Origin: Halarchaeum grantii | Lineage (GTDB): Archaea; Halobacteriota; Halobacteria; Halobacteriales; Halobacteriaceae | NCBI RefSeq assembly: GCF_014647455.2 | Contig: NZ_BMPF01000001.1 | Location: 186,001-250,000 of the forward strand | DNA: 64,000 nt | Reading direction: 5' to 3' | In this document: positions 55,350-64,000 of the stretch, one piece after another | Position numbering within the stretch: the stretch's first letter is position 1 | How the letters are laid out: each line of letters starts with the position of its first letter | The notes under the pieces: generated by a model | The model's input: the letters and a program-made list of their open reading frames with translations, nothing else | Databases searched by the model: none | What the model was told of the DNA's origin: nothing | Position numbers and translations under genes: made by a program

Positions 55350-56453
55350 ATGAACGAGAAGCGACTCGTCGTCGCCTGCTTCGGCCTCCTCGTCGCCGTC
55401 GTCCTCGGCGCCCTCGCCTACCAGTTCGTCGCCCCGCTCACCGTCTCCGTCTTCCTCTACTACTCGACGCGGCGCTACCACAAGTCACTCCGCCGACTCC
55501 ACCTCCCCTCGCGCGTGCGCGCAGTCGTCGTCCTCGCCTCGCTCGCCGTCCCGCTCGTCCTCCTCGTCAGTTACGCGGTCGTCCTCCTCGCCGTCGAGGC
55601 GCGCCACTTCGCCGCCCAGTACGCGCTCGTCGAACTCGCCTCCCAGAACCTCGCGTGGTTCGGCGGCGTCGAGAAGATCCCCGAGTTCACCCCGCACGGC
55701 CTCTACGCGGCGTATCAGGCCGGCGACCTCGACCCCTTCATCGAGTTCGCGTCCGCGCACGCGTCCTTCCTGACGTCGCTCGTCTCGAACTTCTTCCTCA
55801 ACCTCTTCATCGTCATCATCGTCACCTACTACCTCCTCGTGGACGGCGACCGCATCCGGGCGTGGCTCCTGCGCTTCGACGACGACGCCATCCTCCGCGA
55901 GTACCTCGAAGCCGTCGACGAGGAACTCGAAGCCGTCCTCTTCGGCAACCTCCTGAACGTCATCGCCATCGCGCTCATCGCCATCACCGCGTTCCAAGCG
56001 TACAACGCCGTCGCGCCCGCGCCCGTCGAGGTGCCGTATCCGACGCTCGTCGGCACGCTCACCGGAATCGCGAGCCTCGTCCCCGTCGTCGGGATGAAGA
56101 TCGTCTACGTGCCCGCCGCGCTCGTCGCCGCGCTCCCCGTCCTCCTCGGCGGCGACACCTCGCTCCTCGTCTACGTCGCGGGCTTCCTCGCGGTCGCAGT
56201 CGTCGTCGTCGACACCATCCCCGACCTCCTCCTGCGCCCGATCCTCAGCGGCGAGAACACCCACGTCGGCCTCCTGATGCTCGCGTACACCCTCGGGCCG
56301 GTCGTCCTCGGGTTCTACGGGCTCTTCTTCGCGCCCATCGCGCTCGTCGTCGGGTTGACGTTCGCGCACACCGCGCTCCCGCGCCTGCTCGGCGCGGACG
56401 CCGACCCCGAACCCGGCTTCGCGGCGAACCAGCGGCGCCTCGACGAGTTCTGA
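55350..56453 (+). CDS. AI-2E family (UPF0118/TqsA-like) membrane protein
   Basis: The protein has 367 aa with about eight membrane segments. A cytoplasmic-type loop (residues 75-150) separates the first three helices from the rest. Features of the family include FLNLFIVIIVTYYLLVDGDR and, near the end, LGPVVLGFYGLFFAPIALVV. Members export AI-2 or act as Na+/H+ antiporters; the latter may matter more in a halophile, which is inference. Confidence 0.83.
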   Translation: MNEKRLVVACFGLLVAVVLGALAYQFVAPLTVSVFLYYSTRRYHKSLRRLHLPSRVRAVVVLASLAVPLVLLVSYAVVLLAVEARHFAAQYALVELASQNLAWFGGVEKIPEFTPHGLYAAYQAGDLDPFIEFASAHASFLTSLVSNFFLNLFIVIIVTYYLLVDGDRIRAWLLRFDDDAILREYLEAVDEELEAVLFGNLLNVIAIALIAITAFQAYNAVAPAPVEVPYPTLVGTLTGIASLVPVVGMKIVYVPAALVAALPVLLGGDTSLLVYVAGFLAVAVVVVDTIPDLLLRPILSGENTHVGLLMLAYTLGPVVLGFYGLFFAPIALVVGLTFAHTALPRLLGADADPEPGFAANQRRLDEF

Positions 56454-56535
56454 GGGCGCGCGCCGTCGCCGACGCGCCCACACCCCCGGCCCCGGTTTCG
56501 CCCACCTTTTTGCGCTCGCCCACGAACCATCGGGT

Positions 56536-57471
56536 ATGAGTGACGTAGCGGACGTTTCACGGCGGAAAGCGTGGCTGATGGCCATGCGACCGCACACGTT
56601 CCCCGCCGGCGTCGCGCCCGTCGTCGTCGGCGTCGGCGTGGCGCTCGCCGAGGGCGTGTTCGCGCACCTGCCGGCGCTCGCCGCGCTCGTCGGCGCGCTC
56701 CTGATCCAGATCGGCGCGAACTTCGCGAACGACTACTACGACGCGATGAAGGGCGCGGACACCGACGAGCGCGAGGGGTTCACGCGCGTCACGCAGGCCG
56801 GCCTCATCGATCCCGCGTCGGTGAAGCGCGCGATGTACCTCGCCTTCCTCGCGGCAATCGTCGTCGGCTGCTACCTCGTCTACGTCGGCGGTCTCCCCAT
56901 CGTCGTCGTCGGCCTCGCGAGCATCGCCGCCGGCATCGCCTACACGGGCGGCCCCTTCCCCTTCGGCTACCACGGCCTCGGCGACGTCTTCGTCTTCCTG
57001 TTCTTCGGCGTCGTCGCCGTCGTCGGGACCGTCTACGTACAGGCCGCCGCGTACGCGCCCGCGCTCCCGCTGACGCCGCCGCCGGGCACCGTCCCGCTCG
57101 TCGCCGTCGTCGCGTCCGTCGGCGTCGCCGCCATCTCCACGAACATCCTCGTCGTGAACAACCTCCGCGACGTCGACACCGACGAAAAGGCCGGCAAGCG
57201 CACGCTCGCCGTCCGCGTCGGACGGACGTGGACGCGCGTCGAGTACGTCGCGCTCTACGCGCTCGCCTACGCCGTCCCCGTCTGGTTCCTCACGCGGCCG
57301 GGCTTCGGGCTCGCGGCGCTCCTCCCGCTCGCCTCGCTCCCGCTCGCCGTCACCGTGACGCGGACGGTGCTCCGCCACGACGACGCCGACCACCTCGACC
57401 CCGCGCTCACGCGCACCGGCCAGACGCTCGCGCTCTACTCCGCGCTCCTCGCCGTCGGCCTCGCGCTGTGA
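56536..57471 (+). CDS. menA: 1,4-dihydroxy-2-naphthoate polyprenyltransferase
   Basis: The protein has 311 aa with about eight membrane helices (UbiA superfamily). The two prenyl-diphosphate/magnesium motifs are NDYYDAMKGADTDER and NNLRDVDTDEKAGKRTLAVR. It attaches the isoprenoid tail to DHNA, the membrane step of menaquinone synthesis. The downstream overlap with menC (GTGA) and then menE makes a three-gene menaquinone unit. Confidence 0.92.
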   Translation: MSDVADVSRRKAWLMAMRPHTFPAGVAPVVVGVGVALAEGVFAHLPALAALVGALLIQIGANFANDYYDAMKGADTDEREGFTRVTQAGLIDPASVKRAMYLAFLAAIVVGCYLVYVGGLPIVVVGLASIAAGIAYTGGPFPFGYHGLGDVFVFLFFGVVAVVGTVYVQAAAYAPALPLTPPPGTVPLVAVVASVGVAAISTNILVVNNLRDVDTDEKAGKRTLAVRVGRTWTRVEYVALYALAYAVPVWFLTRPGFGLAALLPLASLPLAVTVTRTVLRHDDADHLDPALTRTGQTLALYSALLAVGLAL

Positions 57472-58493
57472 GCGTGCGCGTCGACCCCTACGCCCTCGCC
57501 CTCGCCACGCCGCTCGCGACCGCACACGGCACGATTTCGGAGCGTCGGGGCTTCCTCGTCACCGTCGAGCGCGACGGCGTTCGGGGGGTCGGCGAGGCCG
57601 CACCGCTCCCCGACTGGACCGAGTCGTACGACGCGTGTCGCGACGCGCTCCGCTCCCTCGACGGCGATGCGTCCCCCACGGACGCGCGCCGCTCCCTCGA
57701 CGGCACGCCCGCCGCGCGCCACGCCGTCGCGCTCGCCGACCTCGACGCGGACGCCCGCGAGCGCGGCGTCCCGCTCTACCGCGCCCTCGGCGGCGACGGA
57801 GCCGTCGAGTCGGTGCCGGTGAACGCGACCGTCGGCGACGCCCCGCCCGAGGGGACGGCCGAACGCGTCCGCGCGGCCGTCGATGCCGGCTTCCGCTGCG
57901 TGAAAGTGAAGGTCGGCGTACGCGCTCTCGACGCCGATATCGAGCGCCTCAGAGCCGTCCGCGACGCCGCGCCCGACGTAACGCTCCGCGTCGACGCCAA
58001 CGAAGCGTGGACGCGGGCGGAGGGAGCGCGCGCCCTCGGTATTTTCGAGGGGCTCGACGTCGCGCTCGTCGAACAACCGCTCGACGCCGCCGATCTGGCG
58101 GGGCACGCGGCGCTGCGTGGGCGCGGTGTCGACGTCGCGCTGGACGAATCGGTCGCCGCGTGCGGCCTCGGGGCGGTGCTCGACGCCGACGCCGCGGACG
58201 CCGTCGTCCTGAAGCCGATGGCGTGTGGCGGCCCCGACCGGGCGGTGGCCGCCGGCCGCCGAGCACGCGACGCGGGCGTCGACCCCATCGTCACGACGAC
58301 CTACGACGCCGTCCACGCCCGCACTGCCGCCGTCCACGTCGCCGCCGCGCTCGCGCCGCTCCGCGCGTGCGGGCTCGCCACCGCCGACGCGCTCGAAGCC
58401 GACCTCGCGGCCGATCCCGCGCCCGTCGAGTCGGGACGCGTCCGCGTCCCACAGGGAAAGGGCAATGGCGTCCCCGCCCCTCCCCGAGAGTGA
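57468..58493 (+). CDS. menC: o-Succinylbenzoate synthase
   Basis: The protein has 341 aa, enolase superfamily. The catalytic lysine pair is in RCVKVKVGV (KxK). Metal ligands are in RVDANEAW, ALVEQPLD and VALDESVAA, and the second base lysine in VVLKPMACGG. It dehydrates SHCHC to o-succinylbenzoate. The GTG start overlaps the menA stop, and the menC stop shares one base with the menE ATG. Dipeptide epimerase is a possible alternative from sequence alone, but the menA/menE context favours menC. Confidence 0.88.
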   Translation: MSVRVDPYALALATPLATAHGTISERRGFLVTVERDGVRGVGEAAPLPDWTESYDACRDALRSLDGDASPTDARRSLDGTPAARHAVALADLDADARERGVPLYRALGGDGAVESVPVNATVGDAPPEGTAERVRAAVDAGFRCVKVKVGVRALDADIERLRAVRDAAPDVTLRVDANEAWTRAEGARALGIFEGLDVALVEQPLDAADLAGHAALRGRGVDVALDESVAACGLGAVLDADAADAVVLKPMACGGPDRAVAAGRRARDAGVDPIVTTTYDAVHARTAAVHVAAALAPLRACGLATADALEADLAADPAPVESGRVRVPQGKGNGVPAPPRE

Positions 58494-59986
58494 TGCGCGA
58501 CATCCTCGCCACGCGGGCGCGGGCGTCCCCGGACACCCCCGCGCTCGTCGACGACGGCCGCGGCCGCGAGTGGACGTACGCGGAACTCGACGCCGCCGTC
58601 GAGACGACCGCCGGTCGCCTCGCCGCACTCGGCGTCGAGCGGGGCGACCACGTCGGCGTCCTCATGGAGACGCGCCCCGCGTTCGTCCGCCTCGCGTTCG
58701 CCCTCCAGCGCCTCGGCGCGGTCCTCGTCCCGTTGAACGCACGGCTCGCGCCCGCCGAACTGCGGTTCCAGCGCGAGCGCAGCGACCTCGTCCTCCTCGT
58801 CTGCGACGCCGACACCGAGGACGACGCCCTCGACGCCGCCGGACCGACGCCGGTCGTCACCGTCGACGACCCCGACGGCTCGGCTGTCGCCGCCCTCGAC
58901 GAACAGGACGAATCGGCCGTCGACGCGGTCGAGTGGGGCCGCGACGACACGCTCGCGCTCATGTTCACCTCCGGCACCACCGGCGACCCGAAGCCCGTCC
59001 GACTCACGTTCGGGAACGTCGTCTCCGCCGCCACCGCGAGCGCGTTCACCCTCGGCGTCCTCCCCGGTGACCGCTGGCTCCTCTGTCTCTCCATGTACCA
59101 CATGGGCGGGCTCTCCGTCCCCCTGCGCTGTGCGCTCTACGGGACGACGTGCGTCCTCCAGCGCGGCTTCGACGCCGACGACGCCCTCCGCGCGCTCGCC
59201 GAGCACGACTGCGCGGGCGTCTCCGTCGTCCCGACGATGCTCCGACGGATGCTCCGCGCCGAGCGCGACTTCCCGGACGTCCGCTTCGTGCTCTGCGGGG
59301 GCGCGCCGACGCCCGCCGAACTCGTCGCCGCCTGCGAGCGCGCGAGCGTCCCCGTCCACCCCTCCTACGGGATGACCGAAGCCACCTCGCAGATCGCCAC
59401 CGCGCGCCCCGCCGAGGCGTTCGCGAACCCCGGAACGGTCGGCCGCCCCGTCTTCGGGACGACCGTCACCGTCGTCGACGACGCCGACGACCCCGTTCCG
59501 GCCGGTGAGACGGGCGAACTCTGCGTGTCGGGGCCGACCATCACGCCCGGCTACTACGACGCGCCCGAGGCGAACGCCGACGCCTTCGGCCCGCACGGCC
59601 TCCGCACGGGCGACGTCGGCTACCGCGACGAGGGCGGCCGCCTCTACGTGCTGAACCGGCGCTCGGACCGCATCATCACGGGCGGCGAGAACGTCGACCC
59701 CGGGCGGGTCGCGGACGCGACGCGCGAGCATCCCGCCGTCGAGGACGTCGCCGTCGTCGGCCTCAAGGACGACGAGTGGGGCGAGCGCGTCGCCGCGCTC
59801 GTCGTGCCCGACGCGGACGCCGACCTCTCGCGGGACGCCCTCGCGGCGCACTGGGCCGAGCGCCTCGCGGGCTTCGAGCGCCCGCGCACCGTCGCCGTCG
59901 TCGACTCCCTCCCGCGCACGCCTTCGGGGACGGTGGACCGCGCCGCCGCCCGCGAGCGCGTCGCGCGCGCCTCCGAGGAGGAGTGA
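58493..59986 (+). CDS. menE: o-Succinylbenzoate-CoA ligase
   Basis: The protein has 497 aa, ANL adenylating superfamily. ATP-binding A3 is MFTSGTTGDPKPVRLT, A5 is YGMTEATSQIA and A7 is RTGDVGYRDEGG. The A10 motif, usually PxxxxGK, reads PRTPSGTVDR, with threonine at residue 480 where the adenylation lysine should be. It activates o-succinylbenzoate to its CoA thioester. Its ATG shares a base with the menC stop. Confidence 0.88.
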   Translation: MRDILATRARASPDTPALVDDGRGREWTYAELDAAVETTAGRLAALGVERGDHVGVLMETRPAFVRLAFALQRLGAVLVPLNARLAPAELRFQRERSDLVLLVCDADTEDDALDAAGPTPVVTVDDPDGSAVAALDEQDESAVDAVEWGRDDTLALMFTSGTTGDPKPVRLTFGNVVSAATASAFTLGVLPGDRWLLCLSMYHMGGLSVPLRCALYGTTCVLQRGFDADDALRALAEHDCAGVSVVPTMLRRMLRAERDFPDVRFVLCGGAPTPAELVAACERASVPVHPSYGMTEATSQIATARPAEAFANPGTVGRPVFGTTVTVVDDADDPVPAGETGELCVSGPTITPGYYDAPEANADAFGPHGLRTGDVGYRDEGGRLYVLNRRSDRIITGGENVDPGRVADATREHPAVEDVAVVGLKDDEWGERVAALVVPDADADLSRDALAAHWAERLAGFERPRTVAVVDSLPRTPSGTVDRAAARERVARASEEE

Positions 59987-59989
59987 GCG

Positions 59990-60691
59990 ATGTGCACGCT
60001 CGCCGTCGCGTGGCAGGTGTACGACGACGCGCCGGTCGTCGCCGCCGCGAACCGCGACGAAGCCCTCGGTCGGCCCTCGACGCCGCCCGCCGTCACCGGC
60101 GCCGACCCCGCCGTCCTCGCGCCGCGCGACGAGGAGGCCGGCGGCACGTGGACGGGCGTCACCGACACGGGACTCTACGTCGGCGTCACGAACCGCTGGA
60201 GCGACCTCGACGGGGAGCGCTCGCGGGGGTTGCTCGTCGACGACGCCCTCCGCGCCGGCGACGCCGACGCCGCACGCGAACGCGTCGAGCGCGAGGTCGA
60301 ATCGCGCGCGTACGCCGGCTTCAACCTCGTGCTCGCGGACGCCGCGAGCGCCTACCTGCTCCGGTGGGACGGCGCGCTCTCGGTCGAGGCGCTCGACCCG
60401 GGTGTGCACGTCGCCACGACGACGGGCGCGCCCGACGCCGAGGGCCGCCGCGAGCGAGTCTGCGACGCGCTCACGACGCGTCGCCCCCGGAGCGCGGCGG
60501 GGTTCCGCGGGCGCGCGAAGCGCGTGCTCGCCGACCACGACCGGCGCGTCTGCCTCCACGGCCACGGCTACGGCACGCGTTCCTCCACGATCGTCACCGT
60601 CGGCGCGCGCGGCGTCCGCTACGCGTTCGCGGACGGCCCGCCGTGTCGGACGCCCTATCGGGACGCCGGCGGGTTCGCGCGCGGGGACTGA
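59990..60691 (+). CDS. NRDE (TANGO2-like) family protein
   Basis: The protein has 233 aa. The N-terminus MCTLAVAWQ with Cys2, then ANRDEALGRPS, is the signature of the NRDE family, an Ntn-hydrolase-like group. The function is uncertain; eukaryotic TANGO2 affects Golgi organisation and heme or acyl-CoA handling. It begins 3 nt after menE, so it is probably in the same transcript. Confidence 0.87.
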   Translation: MCTLAVAWQVYDDAPVVAAANRDEALGRPSTPPAVTGADPAVLAPRDEEAGGTWTGVTDTGLYVGVTNRWSDLDGERSRGLLVDDALRAGDADAARERVEREVESRAYAGFNLVLADAASAYLLRWDGALSVEALDPGVHVATTTGAPDAEGRRERVCDALTTRRPRSAAGFRGRAKRVLADHDRRVCLHGHGYGTRSSTIVTVGARGVRYAFADGPPCRTPYRDAGGFARGD

Positions 60692-60733
60692 CGGGGCGAT
60701 CCGGCGGCCTCGCCACCGCCCGCGACGGTCAGC

Positions 60734-60739
60734 TTTAAA
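60734..60739 (+). promoter_or_regulatory. TATA box of the winged-helix gene at 60764
   Basis: TTTAAA centred about 28 nt before the ATG, consistent with a leaderless start. Confidence 0.55.
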
Positions 60740-60763
60740 CCGCTCGCGGCCGCCCTACCGTGT

Positions 60764-61162
60764 ATGAGCGCCGAATCAGGGGACCTCTCCGAGGACGAGG
60801 AGCACGCACTCGAGCTGGTCCGCGAGCAGGGGAGCATCTACCAGAGCGAGTTCTGGAAGGAACTCGACGTCTCCTCGCGCAAGGGGAGCCGCATCGCGAA
60901 GAAGCTCGCCGAGAAGGGCCTCGTGGAACGCGAGGACGCCGTCCACAACGGCAACACCACCTACCTCATCAAGCCCGTCATCAAGGAGGAGGACCTCGAC
61001 TTCTCGCTGCTGATGGCTGGCGACATGCTCTCGCCGTTCGTCGGCGAGGAAGAGGTCGACGCGCGCAGCGACGCCTTCTCGCAGTGGATCATGAATCTCG
61101 TCTACGAGGACCCCGTCGTCCCCGAGTCCGAGTCCGGACCCGAGCCCGAACCCGAGCAGTAA
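60764..61162 (+). CDS. Winged-helix DNA-binding protein
   Basis: The protein has 132 aa. Residues 10-65 form a MarR/Lrp-like winged helix (YQSEFWKELDVSSRKGSRIA as helix-turn-helix). A further 45 residues may dimerise, and the end is a repeated acidic Ser/Pro/Glu tail (PESESGPEPEPEQ). The ligand and targets are unknown. It stands between the men operon and the MscS gene. Confidence 0.75.
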   Translation: MSAESGDLSEDEEHALELVREQGSIYQSEFWKELDVSSRKGSRIAKKLAEKGLVEREDAVHNGNTTYLIKPVIKEEDLDFSLLMAGDMLSPFVGEEEVDARSDAFSQWIMNLVYEDPVVPESESGPEPEPEQ

Positions 61163-61237
61163 CGACACGGGACGCCCGCCTTCTCCGCCGCCCGCTTCGA
61201 GCGAAGAGCTATCGCTCTCGGGCACCTACGGGCCGCA

Positions 61238-62350
61238 ATGAGTACGGTATCGGCAGTCTTCGGCGGATTCGCGTGGCCGGTCGGGCTCGCGGTCCTCGTC
61301 GGTGGGTCCTTTCTCGCGGCGGCGCTGGTGAGCGAACTCGGGTTGCGAGCGGCGCGGCGGGTCGCGGCGGGGACGCGCTTCGCGGTCGACGACGCGCTCG
61401 TCGCCGAGTTGCGCCTCCCGCTCCCGGCGACGGTGGCGGTGACGGGCGCGTACGTCGCGCCAGACGTCCTCGCGATCCCCGCCGAAGTCGCCTACTACCT
61501 CCACGGCGGCGCGCTCACCGTCGCCGTGGCGGTGTGGGCGTACGCGGTCGCCCGCCTCGCGACGCGCGCACTCCGCGCGTACGACGACGCGAGCGACGGC
61601 ACGACGGGGTTCGCACCGATCTTCCAGAACCTCCTCTCGTTCGCGGCGGTCGCCGTCGCGGGCGGTGCGATACTCCACGTCTGGGGCATCGCCATCACGC
61701 CCCTCCTCGCCTCGGCGGGTATCGCCGGCATCGCCGTCGGGTTCGCGGCGAAGGACACCGTCGCGAACTTCTTCGGGAGCATCGCGCTCTACGTCGACGA
61801 CACCTACAAAGTGGGTGACTACGTCGTCCTCGACTCCGGGGTCTCGGGCACCGTCCTCGACATCACGATCCGCTCGACCCGCCTCCTCACCCGCGACAAC
61901 GTCGTCGTCACCGTCCCGAACGCGGTCCTCAACTCCGCACAAATCATCAACCACTCCGCGCCCGTCGCGAAGACGCGCGTGAAGGTCCCCGTCGGCGTCG
62001 CGTACGGGAGCGACCTCGACACCGTCGAGGACTGCCTGCTCGCCGCCGCCGACGCCGTCGGTGACGTCGCCGCGAACCCCTCCCCGCGAGTGCGCTTCCG
62101 GGGCTTCGGCGACTCCGGCCTCGACTACGAGCTGCTCGTCTGGGTACGCCACCCGCTCCACGACGCGAAGACCGTCCACGCGCTCAACCGCGAGGTGTAC
62201 GCGCGCTTCACGGACGCGGGCGTCGAGATACCCTATCCACAGCGCGTCCTCCACGTGGCGGGCGACGCCGAGGGCGGCGTCGCGGCCGAGTCGGTTCACG
62301 CGCCGGACGCCGACGCCGAGGCCGACGCGGAGCGGCCGGGCGCGGCCTGA
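61238..62350 (+). CDS. mscS: Mechanosensitive ion channel, MscS family
   Basis: The protein has 370 aa with about four or five N-terminal membrane helices. The pore-lining helix contains GFAAKDTVANFFGSIALY, and the cytoplasmic vestibule follows (VGDYVVLDSGVSGTVLDI). It opens on membrane tension to release solutes during osmotic downshift, an evident need for a halophile. The C-terminus is acidic. Confidence 0.9.
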   Translation: MSTVSAVFGGFAWPVGLAVLVGGSFLAAALVSELGLRAARRVAAGTRFAVDDALVAELRLPLPATVAVTGAYVAPDVLAIPAEVAYYLHGGALTVAVAVWAYAVARLATRALRAYDDASDGTTGFAPIFQNLLSFAAVAVAGGAILHVWGIAITPLLASAGIAGIAVGFAAKDTVANFFGSIALYVDDTYKVGDYVVLDSGVSGTVLDITIRSTRLLTRDNVVVTVPNAVLNSAQIINHSAPVAKTRVKVPVGVAYGSDLDTVEDCLLAAADAVGDVAANPSPRVRFRGFGDSGLDYELLVWVRHPLHDAKTVHALNREVYARFTDAGVEIPYPQRVLHVAGDAEGGVAAESVHAPDADAEADAERPGAA

Positions 62351-62393
62351 GAAACCGGACCGGTGCGAGGAAAAGCGCGTCCGTCGCGGCGCG

Positions 62394-63665
62394 TCAGCCG
62401 AGGAGCGCGGCGGCGTCGATGATCCGCTCCTCGCCGAACTTCGGGCCGACGAGTTGGAGGCCGACCGGGAGGCCGTCGACGTCGCCGGCGGGGACGCTGA
62501 TGGCGGGGAGATTCGCGAGGTTCACGGGGACGGTGTTCGCGTCCATGAGGTACATCTGCAGGGGGTCCTCGACGCTCTCGCCGAGTTTCGGCGGGAGGAC
62601 GGGCATCGTCGGCGACGCGAGGACGTCGACGGACTCGAAGGCCTCCTCGAAGTCCTGTCGGACCCACGCGCGGGCCTCCTGAGCCTGCTTGTAGTACTTG
62701 TCGTGGTAGCCCGCCGAGAGCGCGTAGGTTCCCAGGAGGATGCGGCGCTTCACCTCGTCGCCGAGGTTCTCGGCGCGCGTCTCGGCGAACGACTCGTTCC
62801 AGTTGCCCTCGAAGCCACCGGACTCGCCGTAGCGCACGCCGTCGAAGCGCGCGAGGTTCGAGGACGCCTCGCTCATCGCGATGACGTAGTAGGCGGCGAC
62901 GCCGTACTCGACGGAGGGGAGGCTGACCGACTCGACCTCGGCACCGGCGTCGCGGTAGGCGTCCAGGGCGTCCTCGAAGGTGGCTTTCACGTCCTCGTCG
63001 GCGCCCTCGACGAGCTCGGTGGGGACGCCGATGGTGAGGCCGTCGACGTCGCCGTTCGCGGCGCCCGCGTAGTCGCTGTCGGCGCCGGCGTCGTGCGTGG
63101 TGGCGTCGTGCTCGTCGGGGCCGGCGATGACGTCGAGGAGCGCGGCGGCGTCCTCGACGCTGTTGGCCAGCGGGCCGATCTGTTCGAGGCTGTTCGCGTA
63201 CGCGACGAGGCCGTAGCGCGAGACGAGGCCGTAGGTGGGCTTGATGCCGACGACGCCGCAGAAGGCGGCGGGACAGCGCACCGACCCTCCGGTATCGCTA
63301 CCGAGTGCGAGGTCGGCTTCGCCGGCGGCGACGGCGGCGGCGGACCCGCCGGATGACCCGCCGGGGACGCGCTCGTCGTCGGCGGGGTTGGTGGTCGCGC
63401 CGAACGCCGACGTCTCGGTGGTGGTACCCATCCCGAACTCGTCCATGTTCGCCTTCCCGACGATGGTCGCGCCGGCGTCCTTCAGCCGGGAAACGACGGT
63501 GGCGTCGTAGGGCGGGACGTAGTCGGCGAGCATGTCGGAGCCGCAGGTTGTGGCGACGCCCTCGGTGGAGATGTTGTCCTTGACGGCGACCGTCCGGCCG
63601 TCGAGCGCGCCCTCGGACGCGCCCTCGATGGACGCCTCGGTGATGAAGGCGTTGTGCGCGCCCAT
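62394..63665 (-). CDS. gatA: Asp/Glu-tRNA amidotransferase subunit A
   Basis: The protein has 423 aa, amidase signature family. The catalytic triad is Lys29 (VAVKDNIS), a cis-serine at 104/105 (PGGSSGGSA) and nucleophile Ser128 (SDTGGSVR). It frees ammonia from glutamine to convert Glu-tRNA(Gln) or Asp-tRNA(Asn). It lacks the first 50 or so residues of bacterial GatA, which as I recall is normal for haloarchaea. The ATG directly abuts the gatC stop; gatB is not in the window. Confidence 0.93.
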   Translation of the reverse strand: MGAHNAFITEASIEGASEGALDGRTVAVKDNISTEGVATTCGSDMLADYVPPYDATVVSRLKDAGATIVGKANMDEFGMGTTTETSAFGATTNPADDERVPGGSSGGSAAAVAAGEADLALGSDTGGSVRCPAAFCGVVGIKPTYGLVSRYGLVAYANSLEQIGPLANSVEDAAALLDVIAGPDEHDATTHDAGADSDYAGAANGDVDGLTIGVPTELVEGADEDVKATFEDALDAYRDAGAEVESVSLPSVEYGVAAYYVIAMSEASSNLARFDGVRYGESGGFEGNWNESFAETRAENLGDEVKRRILLGTYALSAGYHDKYYKQAQEARAWVRQDFEEAFESVDVLASPTMPVLPPKLGESVEDPLQMYLMDANTVPVNLANLPAISVPAGDVDGLPVGLQLVGPKFGEERIIDAAALLG

Positions 63666-63944
63666 CTACGACACCTTCGGGCCCTTGAAGAACCCGTCCT
63701 CGGTCTCGGGGGCGTTCTCGAGCGCCTCCTCCTGGTCGAGGCTCTCCTCGACGTCGTCGGGGCGCATGACGTTCACGAGCTCCGGCTCCGCCGCCACGTC
63801 CGGAACCTCCTCGAGGGCCTCAAAGTGCTCGAGGATGCCCGCGAACTGGTCGGCGAAGCGCTCGACTTCCTCCTCGTCGAGGTCGACGCGCGCGAGGTCG
63901 GCGACGTGCCGGACCTCATCAGCGTCGACGGCCGAATCGCTCAT
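63666..63944 (-). CDS. gatC: Asp/Glu-tRNA amidotransferase subunit C
   Basis: The protein has 92 aa with the GatC pattern: VRHVADLARVDLDEEEVERF, then the belt region LEHFEALEEVPD, and a C-terminal part with MRPDDVEES and NAPETEDGFFKGPKV. GatC wraps GatA and GatB and stabilises the complex. It is directly followed by gatA (stop and ATG adjoin), so the pair is an operon. Its promoter probably lies within 63965-63980, where a weak TTAGA-type element can be seen. Confidence 0.9.
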   Translation of the reverse strand: MSDSAVDADEVRHVADLARVDLDEEEVERFADQFAGILEHFEALEEVPDVAAEPELVNVMRPDDVEESLDQEEALENAPETEDGFFKGPKVS

Positions 63945-64000
63945 ACTCGACTCGTCGGTCCCGCGCTCGTCTAAGCGTTTCGGAACCCCGCGTCGGAGCC

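Overview
The window is chromosomal DNA from a haloarchaeon (class Halobacteria). The sequence is very GC-rich. Nearly every protein is strongly acidic. Many starts are leaderless, with a TATA-like TTTTATA/TTTAAA element about 26-30 nt upstream. Several marker genes are archaeal or haloarchaeal: topoisomerase VI, the proteasome beta subunit, bacterial-type gyrase, Tat-dependent lipoproteins, GatA/GatC, and several families I know only from haloarchaea. I cannot name the genus. Coding density is high, no gene-free stretch exceeds 300 bases, and I saw no rRNA, CRISPR array or intact insertion sequence.

Layout. 1-4.4 kb: the end of a GlpC-like subunit, a flavin reductase, a TraB-family membrane protein, a site-2 protease and purM. 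4.6-20.1 kb: DNA topology and information processing, with top6B-top6A, then MBL and HAD hydrolases, an ATP-dependent DNA ligase, a GCS2-fold ligase-like protein, psmB, a DUF555 protein, an HTH-CBS regulator and gyrB-gyrA. 20.2-26.4 kb: an exported beta-helix protein, arginase, a sugar-nucleotide epimerase, a winged-helix regulator, a type II NADH dehydrogenase and an EamA transporter. 26.4-32.0 kb: a nucleoside-type ABC import operon (BMP lipoprotein, double ATPase, two permeases) ending in cytidine deaminase. 32.2-34.1 kb: a phosphohexomutase and a DUF5793-like protein.

34.2-38.0 kb holds an ATPase/TadC pair of the type IV pilus-like secretion superfamily. 38.0-42.5 kb holds a methyltransferase, tRNA-Gly(UCC), an MFS transporter, an HD hydrolase, a peroxiredoxin, tatA and tRNA-Arg(CCU). 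The 3' end of tRNA-Arg is repeated 140 bp downstream, which resembles the scar of an integrated element. 42.6-50.9 kb holds a second, larger ATPase/TadC module transcribed leftward with four small prepilin-like membrane proteins. A fifth, larger prepilin-like protein converges on it.

51-56.5 kb holds small haloarchaeal proteins (CBS, zinc-ribbon, OsmC, DUF5799-, DUF5779- and DUF7557-like), a methyltransferase, an MFS transporter and an AI-2E family membrane protein. 56.5-60.7 kb holds the overlapping menaquinone genes menA-menC-menE, then an NRDE protein. 60.7-64 kb holds a winged-helix regulator, an MscS channel and gatC-gatA.

The least understood part is the 42.6-50.9 kb module. It has the motor, platform and several pilin-like subunits of a filament or secretion machine, but I recognise no described system. 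All family names ending in a DUF number are from memory and were not searched.
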